64,000 bases of DNA from an uncultured Olsenella sp. (GTDB lineage Bacteria; Actinomycetota; Coriobacteriia; Coriobacteriales; Atopobiaceae): assembly GCA_934660915.1 (NCBI GenBank), contig CAKUIF010000003.1, forward strand, positions 62,001 through 126,000. Direction: 5' to 3'. The notes beneath the pieces are model-generated. The model had not been told where the DNA came from. It searched no databases and saw nothing but the letters and a program-made list of their open reading frames with translations. Positions 33,335-41,025 of this stretch are shown here, in pieces. The first letter of the stretch is position 1, and each line of letters starts with the position of its first letter. Position numbers and translations under genes: made by a program.

Positions 33335-34840
33335 ATGCCACACAGCACTTTCCAAAAACGCCTGAACACCGCCATGGAGCGCGCGGGCCTCAAGCAGGCC
33401 GACCTTGTGCGCATGGCGTCCGAGCGCGGGGCGAAGCTCGGAAAGTCGCAGGTCAGCCAGTACGTGAGCGGCAAGGTCGTCCCGCGCCGCGACGTGATGG
33501 TCCTTCTTGCCGACCTGCTCGGCGTCACGTCGTCCTGGCTTTCCGGCACAGACCCCGACCCCGCGAAGACCAAGCCCGCACCCGAACCTCAGCCGCAACC
33601 CACTACCCAAGGGAGCACCACCATGCGTGAGTTCAAGAAGTCCAACAAGCTCGACAACGTCCTGTACGACGTCCGCGGCCCGGTGGTCGACGAGGCCGCC
33701 CGCATGGAGGACGACGGCGCGCGCATCCTCAAGCTCAACATCGGCAACCCCGCGCCCTTCGGCTTCCGCGCGCCCGACGAGGTCGTCTTCGACATGCGCC
33801 AGCAGCTCGCCGAGTGCGAGGGCTACTCCGACTCGCGCGGCCTCTTTTCGGCGCGCAAGGCCATCATGCAGTACTGTCAGCTGCGCAACATCCCCGGCGT
33901 GGACATGAAGCACATCTACACGGGCAACGGCGTCTCGGAGCTCATCCAGCTCTCCATGCACGCCCTCATCGACAACGACGATGAGGTCCTCGTGCCGTCG
34001 CCGGACTACCCGCTGTGGACCGCCTGCGTCACGCTTGCCGGCGGCAACGCCGTGCACTACGTCTGCGACGAGGCCAACGAGTGGAACCCCGATCTCGAGG
34101 ACATGGAGAGCAAGGTCACCCCGCGCACCAAGGCCATCGTCGTCATCAACCCGAACAACCCCACGGGGGCCGTCTACTCCCGCGAGATCCTCGAGGGTAT
34201 CGTCGAGATTGCCCGCAAGCACCAGCTCATGATCTTCGCCGACGAGATCTACGACCGCCTGATCATGGACGGCTACCAGCACATCTCCATCGCCTCGCTC
34301 GCGCCCGACCTGCCGTGCGTGACGTTCTCCGGCCTCTCGAAGTCGCACATGGTCTGCGGCTATCGCGTGGGCTGGATGGTGCTGTCGGGCAACCAGCGAT
34401 GCATGCGCGACTTCATCCTCGGCGTGAACATGCTCTCCAACATGCGCCTGTGCTCCAACGTGCCGGCGCAGTCCATCGTGCAGACGGCGCTCGGCGGATA
34501 CCAGTCCGTCAACGAGTACATCCGTCCCGGCGGCCGCGTGTATGAGCAGCGCAACTACGTCTACGAGGCCTTGAACGCCATCGATGGCGTCACGGCCGTC
34601 AAGCCCAAGGCGGGTTTCTACATCTTCCCCAAGATGGATATAAAGAAGTTCAACATCACCGACGACGAGCAGTTCGCCCTCGACCTGCTGCACGAGAAGA
34701 AGATCCTGATCACGCGCGGCGGCGGCTTCAATTGGGCCGAGCCCGACCACTTCCGCATCGTCTTTCTGCCGCGCATGGAGGTGCTCAAGGAGTCGATGGA
34801 GGACCTCGCGGACTTCTTTGCGCACTATCACCAGAACTAG
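33335..34840 (+). CDS. XRE-type HTH fused to AlaA-like aminotransferase, with internal start
   Basis: 501 residues. Residues 1-70 form a Cro/C1 HTH (FQKRLNTAMERAGLKQADLV, GKSQVSQYVSGKVVPRRDV). A Pro/Thr-rich linker covers about 71-95. Residues 97-501 are a fold-type I aminotransferase close to E. coli AlaA, with NIGNPAPFGF, VSELIQ, PDYPLW, NPNNPTGAVYS, the PLP lysine in FSGLSKSHM and RIVFLPR. ATG 33335 follows GGAG. A second site, AAGGGAG (33609-33615), stands seven bases before in-frame ATG 33623. That start gives 405 residues, AlaA's own length. Full fusion and free enzyme may both be made. AlaA converts pyruvate and glutamate to alanine and 2-oxoglutarate. Resembles MocR/PdxR logic with an XRE head. 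Confidence 0.9.
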   Translation: MPHSTFQKRLNTAMERAGLKQADLVRMASERGAKLGKSQVSQYVSGKVVPRRDVMVLLADLLGVTSSWLSGTDPDPAKTKPAPEPQPQPTTQGSTTMREFKKSNKLDNVLYDVRGPVVDEAARMEDDGARILKLNIGNPAPFGFRAPDEVVFDMRQQLAECEGYSDSRGLFSARKAIMQYCQLRNIPGVDMKHIYTGNGVSELIQLSMHALIDNDDEVLVPSPDYPLWTACVTLAGGNAVHYVCDEANEWNPDLEDMESKVTPRTKAIVVINPNNPTGAVYSREILEGIVEIARKHQLMIFADEIYDRLIMDGYQHISIASLAPDLPCVTFSGLSKSHMVCGYRVGWMVLSGNQRCMRDFILGVNMLSNMRLCSNVPAQSIVQTALGGYQSVNEYIRPGGRVYEQRNYVYEALNAIDGVTAVKPKAGFYIFPKMDIKKFNITDDEQFALDLLHEKKILITRGGGFNWAEPDHFRIVFLPRMEVLKESMEDLADFFAHYHQN

Positions 34841-35003
34841 CGAGCGCGAGCCGGCGGCGGTGCGGATGGGTAATTGCGCCGTTGTTGTGTGCACACGATT
34901 TGTCCATCGTCGCAGGTAATCGCTGGACATACACTGAATGACTTGTGAAGCGCCCGCAGAGTGGTGGCGCAATTTTGACGCCGGAAGGCGAAGAAGGAGA
35001 CTC

Positions 35004-36059
35004 ATGTCTGAGTACAGCGAGAACGACGAGATCATGACCGAGGACGACGAGATCCTGGCCGACGAGGTGGCCGAGGACGAGGAGCTCGATGAGGACGTCA
35101 TCGAGGACGAGATCGACGAGGACGAGGATGACGACGAGGACGAGGACGACGAGCCCGAGTCCATCGACTACAACGACACCCTCTTCGACAAGTGCCAGCG
35201 CGCCGCGCGCCTGCTGCGCAACCGCAAGGATATGATCCGCGACGAGGAGTCCGAGAAGAACGAGCGCGTTGCCAATCTGGTTCGCGCCGTCAAGCTTCTT
35301 GAGCTCAAGCCCCAGATGGAGCAGAAGGAGATGGCCGAGCTGCTGGGCATTCGCCTGCGTGAGCTCGACGCCATGATGGCCGAGGCCGAGAAGAACGGCC
35401 TCGTCTCCCGCGTTATGCCCGAGGAGGAGGACATGCGCGCCGTCCTCGTCAGCGCCGAGGAGGGTGCTTCCGAGGCCGCCTCTGCCCAGGGCCGCGAGGG
35501 TGTCAAGCTCGTCCCCAGCCTCTCTGACGAGGAGCTCGATGAGATTTTCGCTATGCTCGACAAGATCATTGACCCGCTGACCAAGATGGGCCTCGACAAC
35601 GACGACCGTCGTGGTGGCTTCGGCGGCCGCGGCGGCGACCGCGGCGGCTTCAACCGCGGTGGCGACCGTGGTGGTCGCGGCGGCTTCGACCGCGGCGGCG
35701 ACCGTGGCGGCCGTGGCGGCTTTGACCGCGGTGGCCGTGGCGGCGACCGTGGCGGCTTCGGCGGCCGCGGCGGCGACCGCGGTGGCCGTGGCGGCTTCGA
35801 CCGCGGCGGCGACCGTGGCGGCCGCGGCGGCTTCGACCGCGGCGGCCGTGACGACCGTCGTGGCGGTGACCGTGGCGGCTTCAACCGTGGCGGCGATCGC
35901 GGCGGCCGTGGCGGCTTTGACCGCGGCGGCTTCAACCGCAACGACCGCGGCGGCTTCGGTGGCCGTGACTCCCGCGGCGGCGACCGTGGCGGTTTCAACC
36001 GCGGTGGCCGTGACGACCGTCGTGGCGGCGACCGCGGCGGCTACGGCAAGCGCTACTAA
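35004..36059 (+). CDS. Acidic / winged-helix / RGG-repeat nucleic-acid-binding protein
   Basis: 351 residues in three parts. Residues 1-57 are almost all Asp/Glu. About 58-150 is helical with a winged-helix look (ELKPQMEQKEMAELLGIRLRE, then AMMAEAEKNGLVSRV). From about 198 to the end are repeated RGG, GGDRGG and GGFDRGG units with Phe, about 150 residues, ending in GYGKRY. RGG tails bind RNA and drive condensates in eukaryotes; bacterial examples occur on RNA helicases and cold-adapted proteins. ATG 35004 follows GAAGGAG. A longer frame from 34938 lacks a site. Role unknown; I infer RNA binding or transcription-linked function. Confidence 0.85.
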   Translation: MSEYSENDEIMTEDDEILADEVAEDEELDEDVIEDEIDEDEDDDEDEDDEPESIDYNDTLFDKCQRAARLLRNRKDMIRDEESEKNERVANLVRAVKLLELKPQMEQKEMAELLGIRLRELDAMMAEAEKNGLVSRVMPEEEDMRAVLVSAEEGASEAASAQGREGVKLVPSLSDEELDEIFAMLDKIIDPLTKMGLDNDDRRGGFGGRGGDRGGFNRGGDRGGRGGFDRGGDRGGRGGFDRGGRGGDRGGFGGRGGDRGGRGGFDRGGDRGGRGGFDRGGRDDRRGGDRGGFNRGGDRGGRGGFDRGGFNRNDRGGFGGRDSRGGDRGGFNRGGRDDRRGGDRGGYGKRY

Positions 36060-36103
36060 GCTGACGCCGGCGTTCATCGCTGATTTCAGATCTGCTTAAC
36101 GCA

Positions 36104-36140
36104 AAAGGGATCGTCTCGTTTTGAGGCGATCCCTTTCTTT
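36104..36140 (+). terminator. Terminator of the RGG protein gene
   Basis: 14-bp stem AAAGGGATCGTCTC / GAGGCGATCCCTTT with one G-T pair, followed by CTTTG. Confidence 0.85.
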
Positions 36141-36161
36141 GTATGGGTTGGCACCCGCCGA

Positions 36162-36241
36162 CATAACCTTGGGTTTCCGCGATGGATTTCCAAGGTTATC
36201 CAATAACCTTGGAAATCTCAGCCGTTTATCCGAGGTTATCG
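36162..36241. repeat. ATAACCTTGG palindrome cluster
   Basis: A perfect 15-bp inverted repeat, GATTTCCAAGGTTAT (36185-36199) and ATAACCTTGGAAATC (36203-36217), has a 3-nt loop. Degenerate copies flank it (CATAACCTTGGGTTTCCGC from 36162, CGAGGTTATC to 36241). The cluster overlaps the last codons of the YolD-like gene and lies between convergent genes. Confidence 0.85.
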
Positions 36242-36519
36242 AGAAAACCGCCGCCATCCCGTTGTGCGAAGGCGGTCGTTTCCGTGGCGATGTTCTCGGG
36301 TGCCTTCTTGCCTGATGCCTCCTGCTCCACGCGGGCGAGGTAGTCCTCGAAGCCGGTGAGGGCGGCGAAGGGCATGAACTGCGCGGCGCGCTCTTCTTGC
36401 GGCTTCGGGAGGCGAGAAGTGCGCGGCCTGCCGAGCGGCTCGTCCTCGGGGCGGCGACGCGTGACGTCGGTTGTTCCTTGTGCGCTGTTTGGCCGGCTAT
36501 TCCGCACGGTGTCCTCCAA
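36226..36519 (-). CDS. YolD-like small protein, partner of Y-family polymerase
   Basis: 97 residues. The diagnostic block RAAQFMPFAALTGFEDYLARV lies at about 44-64 with basic, Pro-rich flanks. YolD-like proteins are encoded next to UvrX-type polymerases in Firmicutes and plasmids and are thought to help translesion synthesis in the way UmuD does. The start overlaps the end of the polymerase gene by 23 bp on the same strand, so translation is coupled. The C-terminus (GGGFLDNLG) runs into the palindrome cluster. Confidence 0.82.
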   Translation of the reverse strand: MEDTVRNSRPNSAQGTTDVTRRRPEDEPLGRPRTSRLPKPQEERAAQFMPFAALTGFEDYLARVEQEASGKKAPENIATETTAFAQRDGGGFLDNLG

Positions 36520-37798
36520 CCTGTTGGTTCCTTTCTCGCTGGGTGGCCTCCTCGCGAAAGCTCACGCCGCGGAGCAAGGCGTTCTTGCCGAATTTCTTTT
36601 GCACGGCGATGGTGGCCGCCGAGAGGCTGTGCTCTTCTTCCTCTGCGGCGACGTCGTCGAAGAGCGTGCGCGTGGCGAATCCCTCGTTGCAGAGGCCTCC
36701 GAGCGAGACCGAGAGCCTGCGCACGGCCCGTTCGGGGTCGCTGACCTCGTCGTAGAGCTCCAGCACGCGAGTAAGGATCTTTGCGCGCGAGTTCGTGAGC
36801 TCGCCGAGCTTGCGGGCGGCGCCCGCCGCCGGGGCGCCGGCGTCGTCCCACGAGTAGCCCACGTAGAGCGAGACCGACCCGCAGACCAGGTGCTTCTCCA
36901 CAAGGTCGAGCGCCGAGGAGGTGGCCATCTCCGAGAGCACGGTGCGAGCCTCGGAGAAGCTGTAGTCGCGGGCGAGGACCTGTCCGTTGCTCGCGGAATG
37001 CCCGTGCGGCCGGTACGCGTGGATATCGGCCATCGTGCAGGACTCGTAGCCCCAGGCGTGGTCGATGAGGTACTCCGCGTTCACACCGAACTCTTTGTGC
37101 AGAAAGCGCTCGTCGACCTGCGTGATTCCGGCAAGGTCCTGCACGTTGTACTGGAGGAGCCGGCGCGCGATGCCCGGGCCGATGCCCCAGATGTCGGTGA
37201 TGGGCCGGTGGTGCCAGATCTTTCGGCGGAACTCGCGCTCGTCGAGGTAGCCGATGTGGTCGTCCACGTGCTTCGCCGTGATGTCGAGCGCCACCTTGGC
37301 CAAAAAGAGGTTTGTGCCGATGCCCGCCGTCGCGCAGATCCCGCACTCGCGCTCGACGTCGGCCATGAGCTGGCGCGCGAGCGTGCGCGCATCGGTGTGG
37401 TAGAGCGAAAGGTAGGGCGTCGCGTCGATGAAGCACTCGTCGATTGAGTACACATGGATGTCCTGAGCGCTAATGCGCCGCAGGTAAATACCGTAGATCT
37501 GGGCTGATACCTCCATGTAGCGCTTCATGCGTGGCGGCGCCATGGTGTAGTGGATGTGCTTGGGAATCTCGTACACGCGACAGCGGGAGGGCACCCCGAG
37601 CGCCTTGATGGCGGGGCTCGCGGCGAGGCAGATCGTGGTCCGGCTGCGCTCCGGATCGGCGACGACGAGGTTGTCCTTGAAGGGGTCGAGCCCGCGGTCC
37701 ACGCACTCGACCGAGGCGTAGAAGCTCTTGAGGTCGATGCACAGGTATGTACGGCCCGTGTCCACCGGGTCGCGTCGAACTATGGGGTCTGGTCCCAT
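36497..37798 (-). CDS. Y-family DNA polymerase (UvrX/DinB/UmuC-like)
   Basis: 433 residues. Catalytic carboxylates are in CIDLKSFYASVE (about 20-31) and YSIDECFID (about 125-133). The palm/fingers ends with TAGIGTNLFLAKVALDI, then the thumb HhH (WGIGPGIARRLL) and a little-finger domain. The KRYMEVSAQIYGIY and KHIHYTMAPPRM blocks place it in the UvrX branch. It performs error-prone bypass after DNA damage. ATG 37798 follows GGAGGCGAG. A LexA-like box lies upstream at 37882-37895. Operon with the YolD-like gene. Confidence 0.92.
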   Translation of the reverse strand: MGPDPIVRRDPVDTGRTYLCIDLKSFYASVECVDRGLDPFKDNLVVADPERSRTTICLAASPAIKALGVPSRCRVYEIPKHIHYTMAPPRMKRYMEVSAQIYGIYLRRISAQDIHVYSIDECFIDATPYLSLYHTDARTLARQLMADVERECGICATAGIGTNLFLAKVALDITAKHVDDHIGYLDEREFRRKIWHHRPITDIWGIGPGIARRLLQYNVQDLAGITQVDERFLHKEFGVNAEYLIDHAWGYESCTMADIHAYRPHGHSASNGQVLARDYSFSEARTVLSEMATSSALDLVEKHLVCGSVSLYVGYSWDDAGAPAAGAARKLGELTNSRAKILTRVLELYDEVSDPERAVRRLSVSLGGLCNEGFATRTLFDDVAAEEEEHSLSAATIAVQKKFGKNALLRGVSFREEATQRERNQQVGGHRAE

Positions 37799-37881
37799 CT
37801 CGCCTCCTCTCTCGCGTTCCCTTATTCTGGAATACGGATAGGACAAGAAGGGCCGTGGCCGCAGCGGTTGTCACAAAGAAT

Positions 37882-37895
37882 GCAACACTTGTTCG
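37882..37895. promoter_or_regulatory. Candidate LexA (SOS) box
   Basis: On the minus strand CGAACAAGTGTTGC fits the Gram-positive/actinobacterial SOS consensus CGAACRNRYGTTYG except at the last two bases. It lies 84 bp upstream of the polymerase start and 53 bp before the divergent thpR gene, next to a TATACT box on the plus strand. Confidence 0.6.
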
Positions 37896-37947
37896 TATAT
37901 ACTCGGTAACGTCGTCGGGCGCGGAGATCAGGCGCAAGGGGGGCTGC

Positions 37948-38493
37948 ATGCGCGCATTCATTGCTTTGGAGATGCCGGAAGAGTTCATCGATGCTGCGCA
38001 GGCAATGGCACGCAGCCTTGAGGGAGTTGCCGACGGGCGGTTTATCCCGGCGCAGAACTATCACCTTACGCTGGCGTTTCTTGGCGAGATAGGGGAGCAA
38101 GAAGTGCGCGGGGCTATGGCGGCTATGGACGAGGCGTGCCGGGCGGCAGGTCCTGTGCCCGTCGACGCTGACGGCCTCGGCAGCTTCGGCAAGCGCGCGG
38201 GCGGCGCGGGGCTGTGGGTATCTGTGGCCAAAGACCCTGAGCTCATGGCTTTGGCGGAGCGCCTGCGAGGGTGCCTGCGCGAGCACGGCGTGGCGTTCGA
38301 CGACGCGAATTCCTTCTTGCCGCATGTGACGCTCGCGCGACGGGTTCGCCTGCCCAAAGGCGAGCTTCCCGCGCTTTCGTTCCCGCTGCCGTGCGAGGCC
38401 GCCCGCGTCACGCTCTTCCGCAGCTACCTCGAGAAGACCGGCGCCCGGTACAAGGCGCTCTACACCGTTGAACTTGGAGAATCACATGGCTAA
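37948..38493 (+). CDS. thpR: RNA 2',3'-cyclic phosphodiesterase ThpR
   Basis: 181 residues, 2H phosphoesterase family. The two HxT motifs are YHLTLAFLG (about 43-51) and LPHVTLARR (about 124-132), and the N-terminus MRAFIALEMPEEF is typical. It opens 2',3'-cyclic phosphate ends of RNA. ATG 37948 follows AAGGGGG. The next gene starts 8 bp before its stop, so the two are coupled. The second HxT motif sits beside a GGCAAGAAG motif written as TTC TTG CC (Phe-Leu-Pro). Confidence 0.92.
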   Translation: MRAFIALEMPEEFIDAAQAMARSLEGVADGRFIPAQNYHLTLAFLGEIGEQEVRGAMAAMDEACRAAGPVPVDADGLGSFGKRAGGAGLWVSVAKDPELMALAERLRGCLREHGVAFDDANSFLPHVTLARRVRLPKGELPALSFPLPCEAARVTLFRSYLEKTGARYKALYTVELGESHG

Positions 38494-39064
38494 GCAGACC
38501 TGGGCCGGCGGAAACATGCTCTACCCGCTGCCGGCGGTTATGGTGAGCTGCGGCGACGCGGCCGGCAAGACGGACATCATCACCATCGCCTGGACGGGGA
38601 CGGTGTGCACGAACCCGCCGATGCTCTACATCAGCGTGCGCCCCGAGCGCGCGAGCTACCCCATCATCCGCGAGTCGGGCGAGTTCGTGGTCAACCTCAC
38701 CACCAAGCGCCTCCAGCGCGCCTGCGACTGGTGCGGCGCGCGTTCCGGTCGCGACTGGGACAAGTGGAAGGAGTGCCGGCTTACGCCCGCTCCCGCCGCG
38801 ACGCTCGAGCACGCGCCCGTGATCGCCGAGAGCCCTGTGAACATCGAGTGCAAGGTCACCGAGGTCAAGGAGCTCGGGAGCCACCACATGTTCCTCGCGA
38901 GCGTCGAGGCGGTGCAGGTCGAGGAAGGGCTTCTTGATGAGCGCGGCAGGCTGGACCTTGCCCGTGCGGGCCTGACGGCGTACAGCCACGGCGAGTACTT
39001 CGAGCTCGGCCGCCGCCTGGGCACCTTCGGCTACAGCGTCCGCAAGGCAAAGAAGTCCCGCTAG
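38486..39064 (+). CDS. Flavin reductase-like FMN-binding protein
   Basis: 192 residues, split-barrel flavin reductase family. NMLYPLPAVMVSCGD, then NIITIAWTG-type block (TDIITIAWTGTVCTNPPMLY), ISVRPERASYPIIRESGEFV, NLTTKRLQ and a conserved SHHMFLASVEAV. Members bind FMN and reduce flavins or small substrates with NAD(P)H; in anaerobes the electron acceptor is often unknown. ATG 38486 follows TTGGAGAA, within the end of thpR (8-bp overlap). Confidence 0.9.
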   Translation: MAKQTWAGGNMLYPLPAVMVSCGDAAGKTDIITIAWTGTVCTNPPMLYISVRPERASYPIIRESGEFVVNLTTKRLQRACDWCGARSGRDWDKWKECRLTPAPAATLEHAPVIAESPVNIECKVTEVKELGSHHMFLASVEAVQVEEGLLDERGRLDLARAGLTAYSHGEYFELGRRLGTFGYSVRKAKKSR

Positions 39065-39149
39065 CGCCTGCTATTTCAGCCTGTCTGATTTGGCAGCGTT
39101 TTTTGCCTGTCTGGAAGCTTGCCCGGCCCGCCGGGCGGGGTGTCGGGGA

Positions 39150-41012
39150 CTAGGCCTGCAGGACGGCGAGGAAGGCCTCACCGTAGGCCTCGGCCTTCTT
39201 TTGGCCGACGCCGGAGACCTCGAGCAGGGCCTCAAGGGAGTCGGGCCGCTTGGCGCACATATCGGCAAGCGTGGCGTTGCTGAAGATGAAGTAGGCCGGC
39301 ACCTGCTGCTTGCGCGCGAACTCGGCGCGTAGATTGACGAGGCGCTGGTAGAGCTGCTCGTCCACAACCTCGGGCACCGAGGCGGCCCGTGCGGGGGCGT
39401 CCTTCTTTGCGGCTCGGGGCTTGCCCTTGGCCACCTTGAGCATGAGCGGGCCTCCGTCCACCTGGCGCGAGCGCATGAAATCCGCGCCCGCCGCCGTGAG
39501 CGAGAGCGTCGGGTAGTCACCCGTCGCCTTGGCAAGAAGCCCACGGTAGACGAGCTCGTCGATGACGGCGCGGATGTGGGGGACGGGAACGTCGGACATG
39601 ATGCCGTAGGTACTCAGCCCGTCGTAGCCGCGGCCCACGATCTTCTCGGCGCGCGAGCCCCGCAGTATGTCGACGATGGTCGAGGCCCCGACGGAGCGTC
39701 CGCGTTGGGCGAGCCTCGCCACGCAGCTTTCCACCTTGAGGGCGTCCACCGTGGCGTCGGTCTCCTCGAACTCGGCGAGGCAGTTCGTGCAGTTTCCGCA
39801 GTACGCGGGCGCGGGCTCGCCGAAGTAGCGCAGGATATGCGAGCGCAGGCAGTCGGTGGTGGTCGCGTAGAAGACCATCTGCTTCAGGCGCTCCTCGTCG
39901 CGCTCGCGCAGGCAGGAGAGCTCGTCTGCGCCCAGGTCCTCGCGTGTGGTCTGCTTGATGAGGAACTCCTGCGTGTGCACGTCGCCGGGGGAGTAGAGCA
40001 AAAGGCACTCGGCCGGCGTTCCGTCGCGCCCGGCACGCCCGGCCTCCTGGTAGTAGTTCTCCAGGCAGCTCGGGATGTTGTAGTGGACGATGTAGTTGAC
40101 GTTCGACTTGTCGATGCCCATGCCGAAGGCGTTCGTGGCGACCATCACGCGGGCGCGGTCGTAGAGGAAGTCATCCTGGTTGCGGTCGCGCTCTGCTGCC
40201 GAGAGGCCCGCGTGGTAGCGCGTGGCCGCGATGCCACGCGCGCACAGAAGCTCGCAGAGCTCCTCGACGGCCTTGCGGCTCGAGCAGTAGACGATGCCCG
40301 ATTGGTCCTCGCGCTCGCGCACGAACGAGACCACGCGGCCATCCTTGGCCTTGCGGTTGGCCGGCCGCTCCACGAGGAACTTGAGGTTAGGCCGATCGAA
40401 GCTCGCAAGCACGGAGTGGGGGTCGCGCAGGCCGAGGGCGCGCGCGATGTCGTCGCGCACGGCCTTCGTGGCCGTCGCGGTGAGCGCCATCACCGGCGGG
40501 CGAGCGGGCATGGCATCGATGAACTCGATGATCCGCTGGTAAGAAGGCCTGAAGTCATTGCCCCACTGGCTGATGCAGTGCGCCTCGTCGACGGCAAGAA
40601 GGGCGATGCCGCGCGCCGCGGCGACCTCGAGGAAACGCGGGTCGTCCAGGCGCTCGGGCGCGACGTACACGAGCGTGAGCGCGCCGGACGCCACGCCATG
40701 CAGGACGTCGGCCTGCATGGCGGCGGTAAGCGTCGAGTTGAGGCAGCTCGCCGCGACACCGCACTGCCGGAGCGCCCCCACCTGGTCTGCCATGAGCGAG
40801 ATCAGGGGCGAGACGACCACCGTGAGACCGCCCGTGCGCTGGGCAAGCGCGATGGCGGGCACCTGGTAGCAGATCGACTTGCCCGCTGAGGTGGGCATGA
40901 CGGCGAGTACGTCTTTGCCTGCGAGCGCGGCCTCCACGATGCCCTGCTGGTGCGGGCGGAAGCTCTCGTAGCCGAATACTTGGCGAAGTATGTCTGTGGG
41001 CGTAAGTTCCAT
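39150..41012 (-). CDS. recQ: RecQ-family DNA helicase
   Basis: 620 residues. Motif I MPTSAGKSICYQ (Ser replaces the common Gly in PTGAGKS), DEAH box in AVDEAHCISQWG, LTATAT (III), NAFGMGIDKSNV (V) and QEAGRAGRDG (VI). The RQC zinc knuckle has CGNCTNCL, then a winged helix, and an HRDC domain covers about 545-620 (LYQRLVNLRAEFARKQQVP). 3'-5' helicase for recombination and fork repair. It begins 13 bp after the Lhr-like helicase gene stop, so it is the last member of the TerB-N/BrxD-like/Lhr-like operon. Confidence 0.94.
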   Translation of the reverse strand: MELTPTDILRQVFGYESFRPHQQGIVEAALAGKDVLAVMPTSAGKSICYQVPAIALAQRTGGLTVVVSPLISLMADQVGALRQCGVAASCLNSTLTAAMQADVLHGVASGALTLVYVAPERLDDPRFLEVAAARGIALLAVDEAHCISQWGNDFRPSYQRIIEFIDAMPARPPVMALTATATKAVRDDIARALGLRDPHSVLASFDRPNLKFLVERPANRKAKDGRVVSFVREREDQSGIVYCSSRKAVEELCELLCARGIAATRYHAGLSAAERDRNQDDFLYDRARVMVATNAFGMGIDKSNVNYIVHYNIPSCLENYYQEAGRAGRDGTPAECLLLYSPGDVHTQEFLIKQTTREDLGADELSCLRERDEERLKQMVFYATTTDCLRSHILRYFGEPAPAYCGNCTNCLAEFEETDATVDALKVESCVARLAQRGRSVGASTIVDILRGSRAEKIVGRGYDGLSTYGIMSDVPVPHIRAVIDELVYRGLLAKATGDYPTLSLTAAGADFMRSRQVDGGPLMLKVAKGKPRAAKKDAPARAASVPEVVDEQLYQRLVNLRAEFARKQQVPAYFIFSNATLADMCAKRPDSLEALLEVSGVGQKKAEAYGEAFLAVLQA

Positions 41013-41025
41013 AGGACCTAGGCTA

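Noticed and set aside
35168..35998. Antisense Pro/Arg-rich frame and other frames in the RGG region
   Set aside because: Produced by the GGC/GGT-CGC repeat coding for RGG; only the 35004 frame has an RBS and non-repeat domains.
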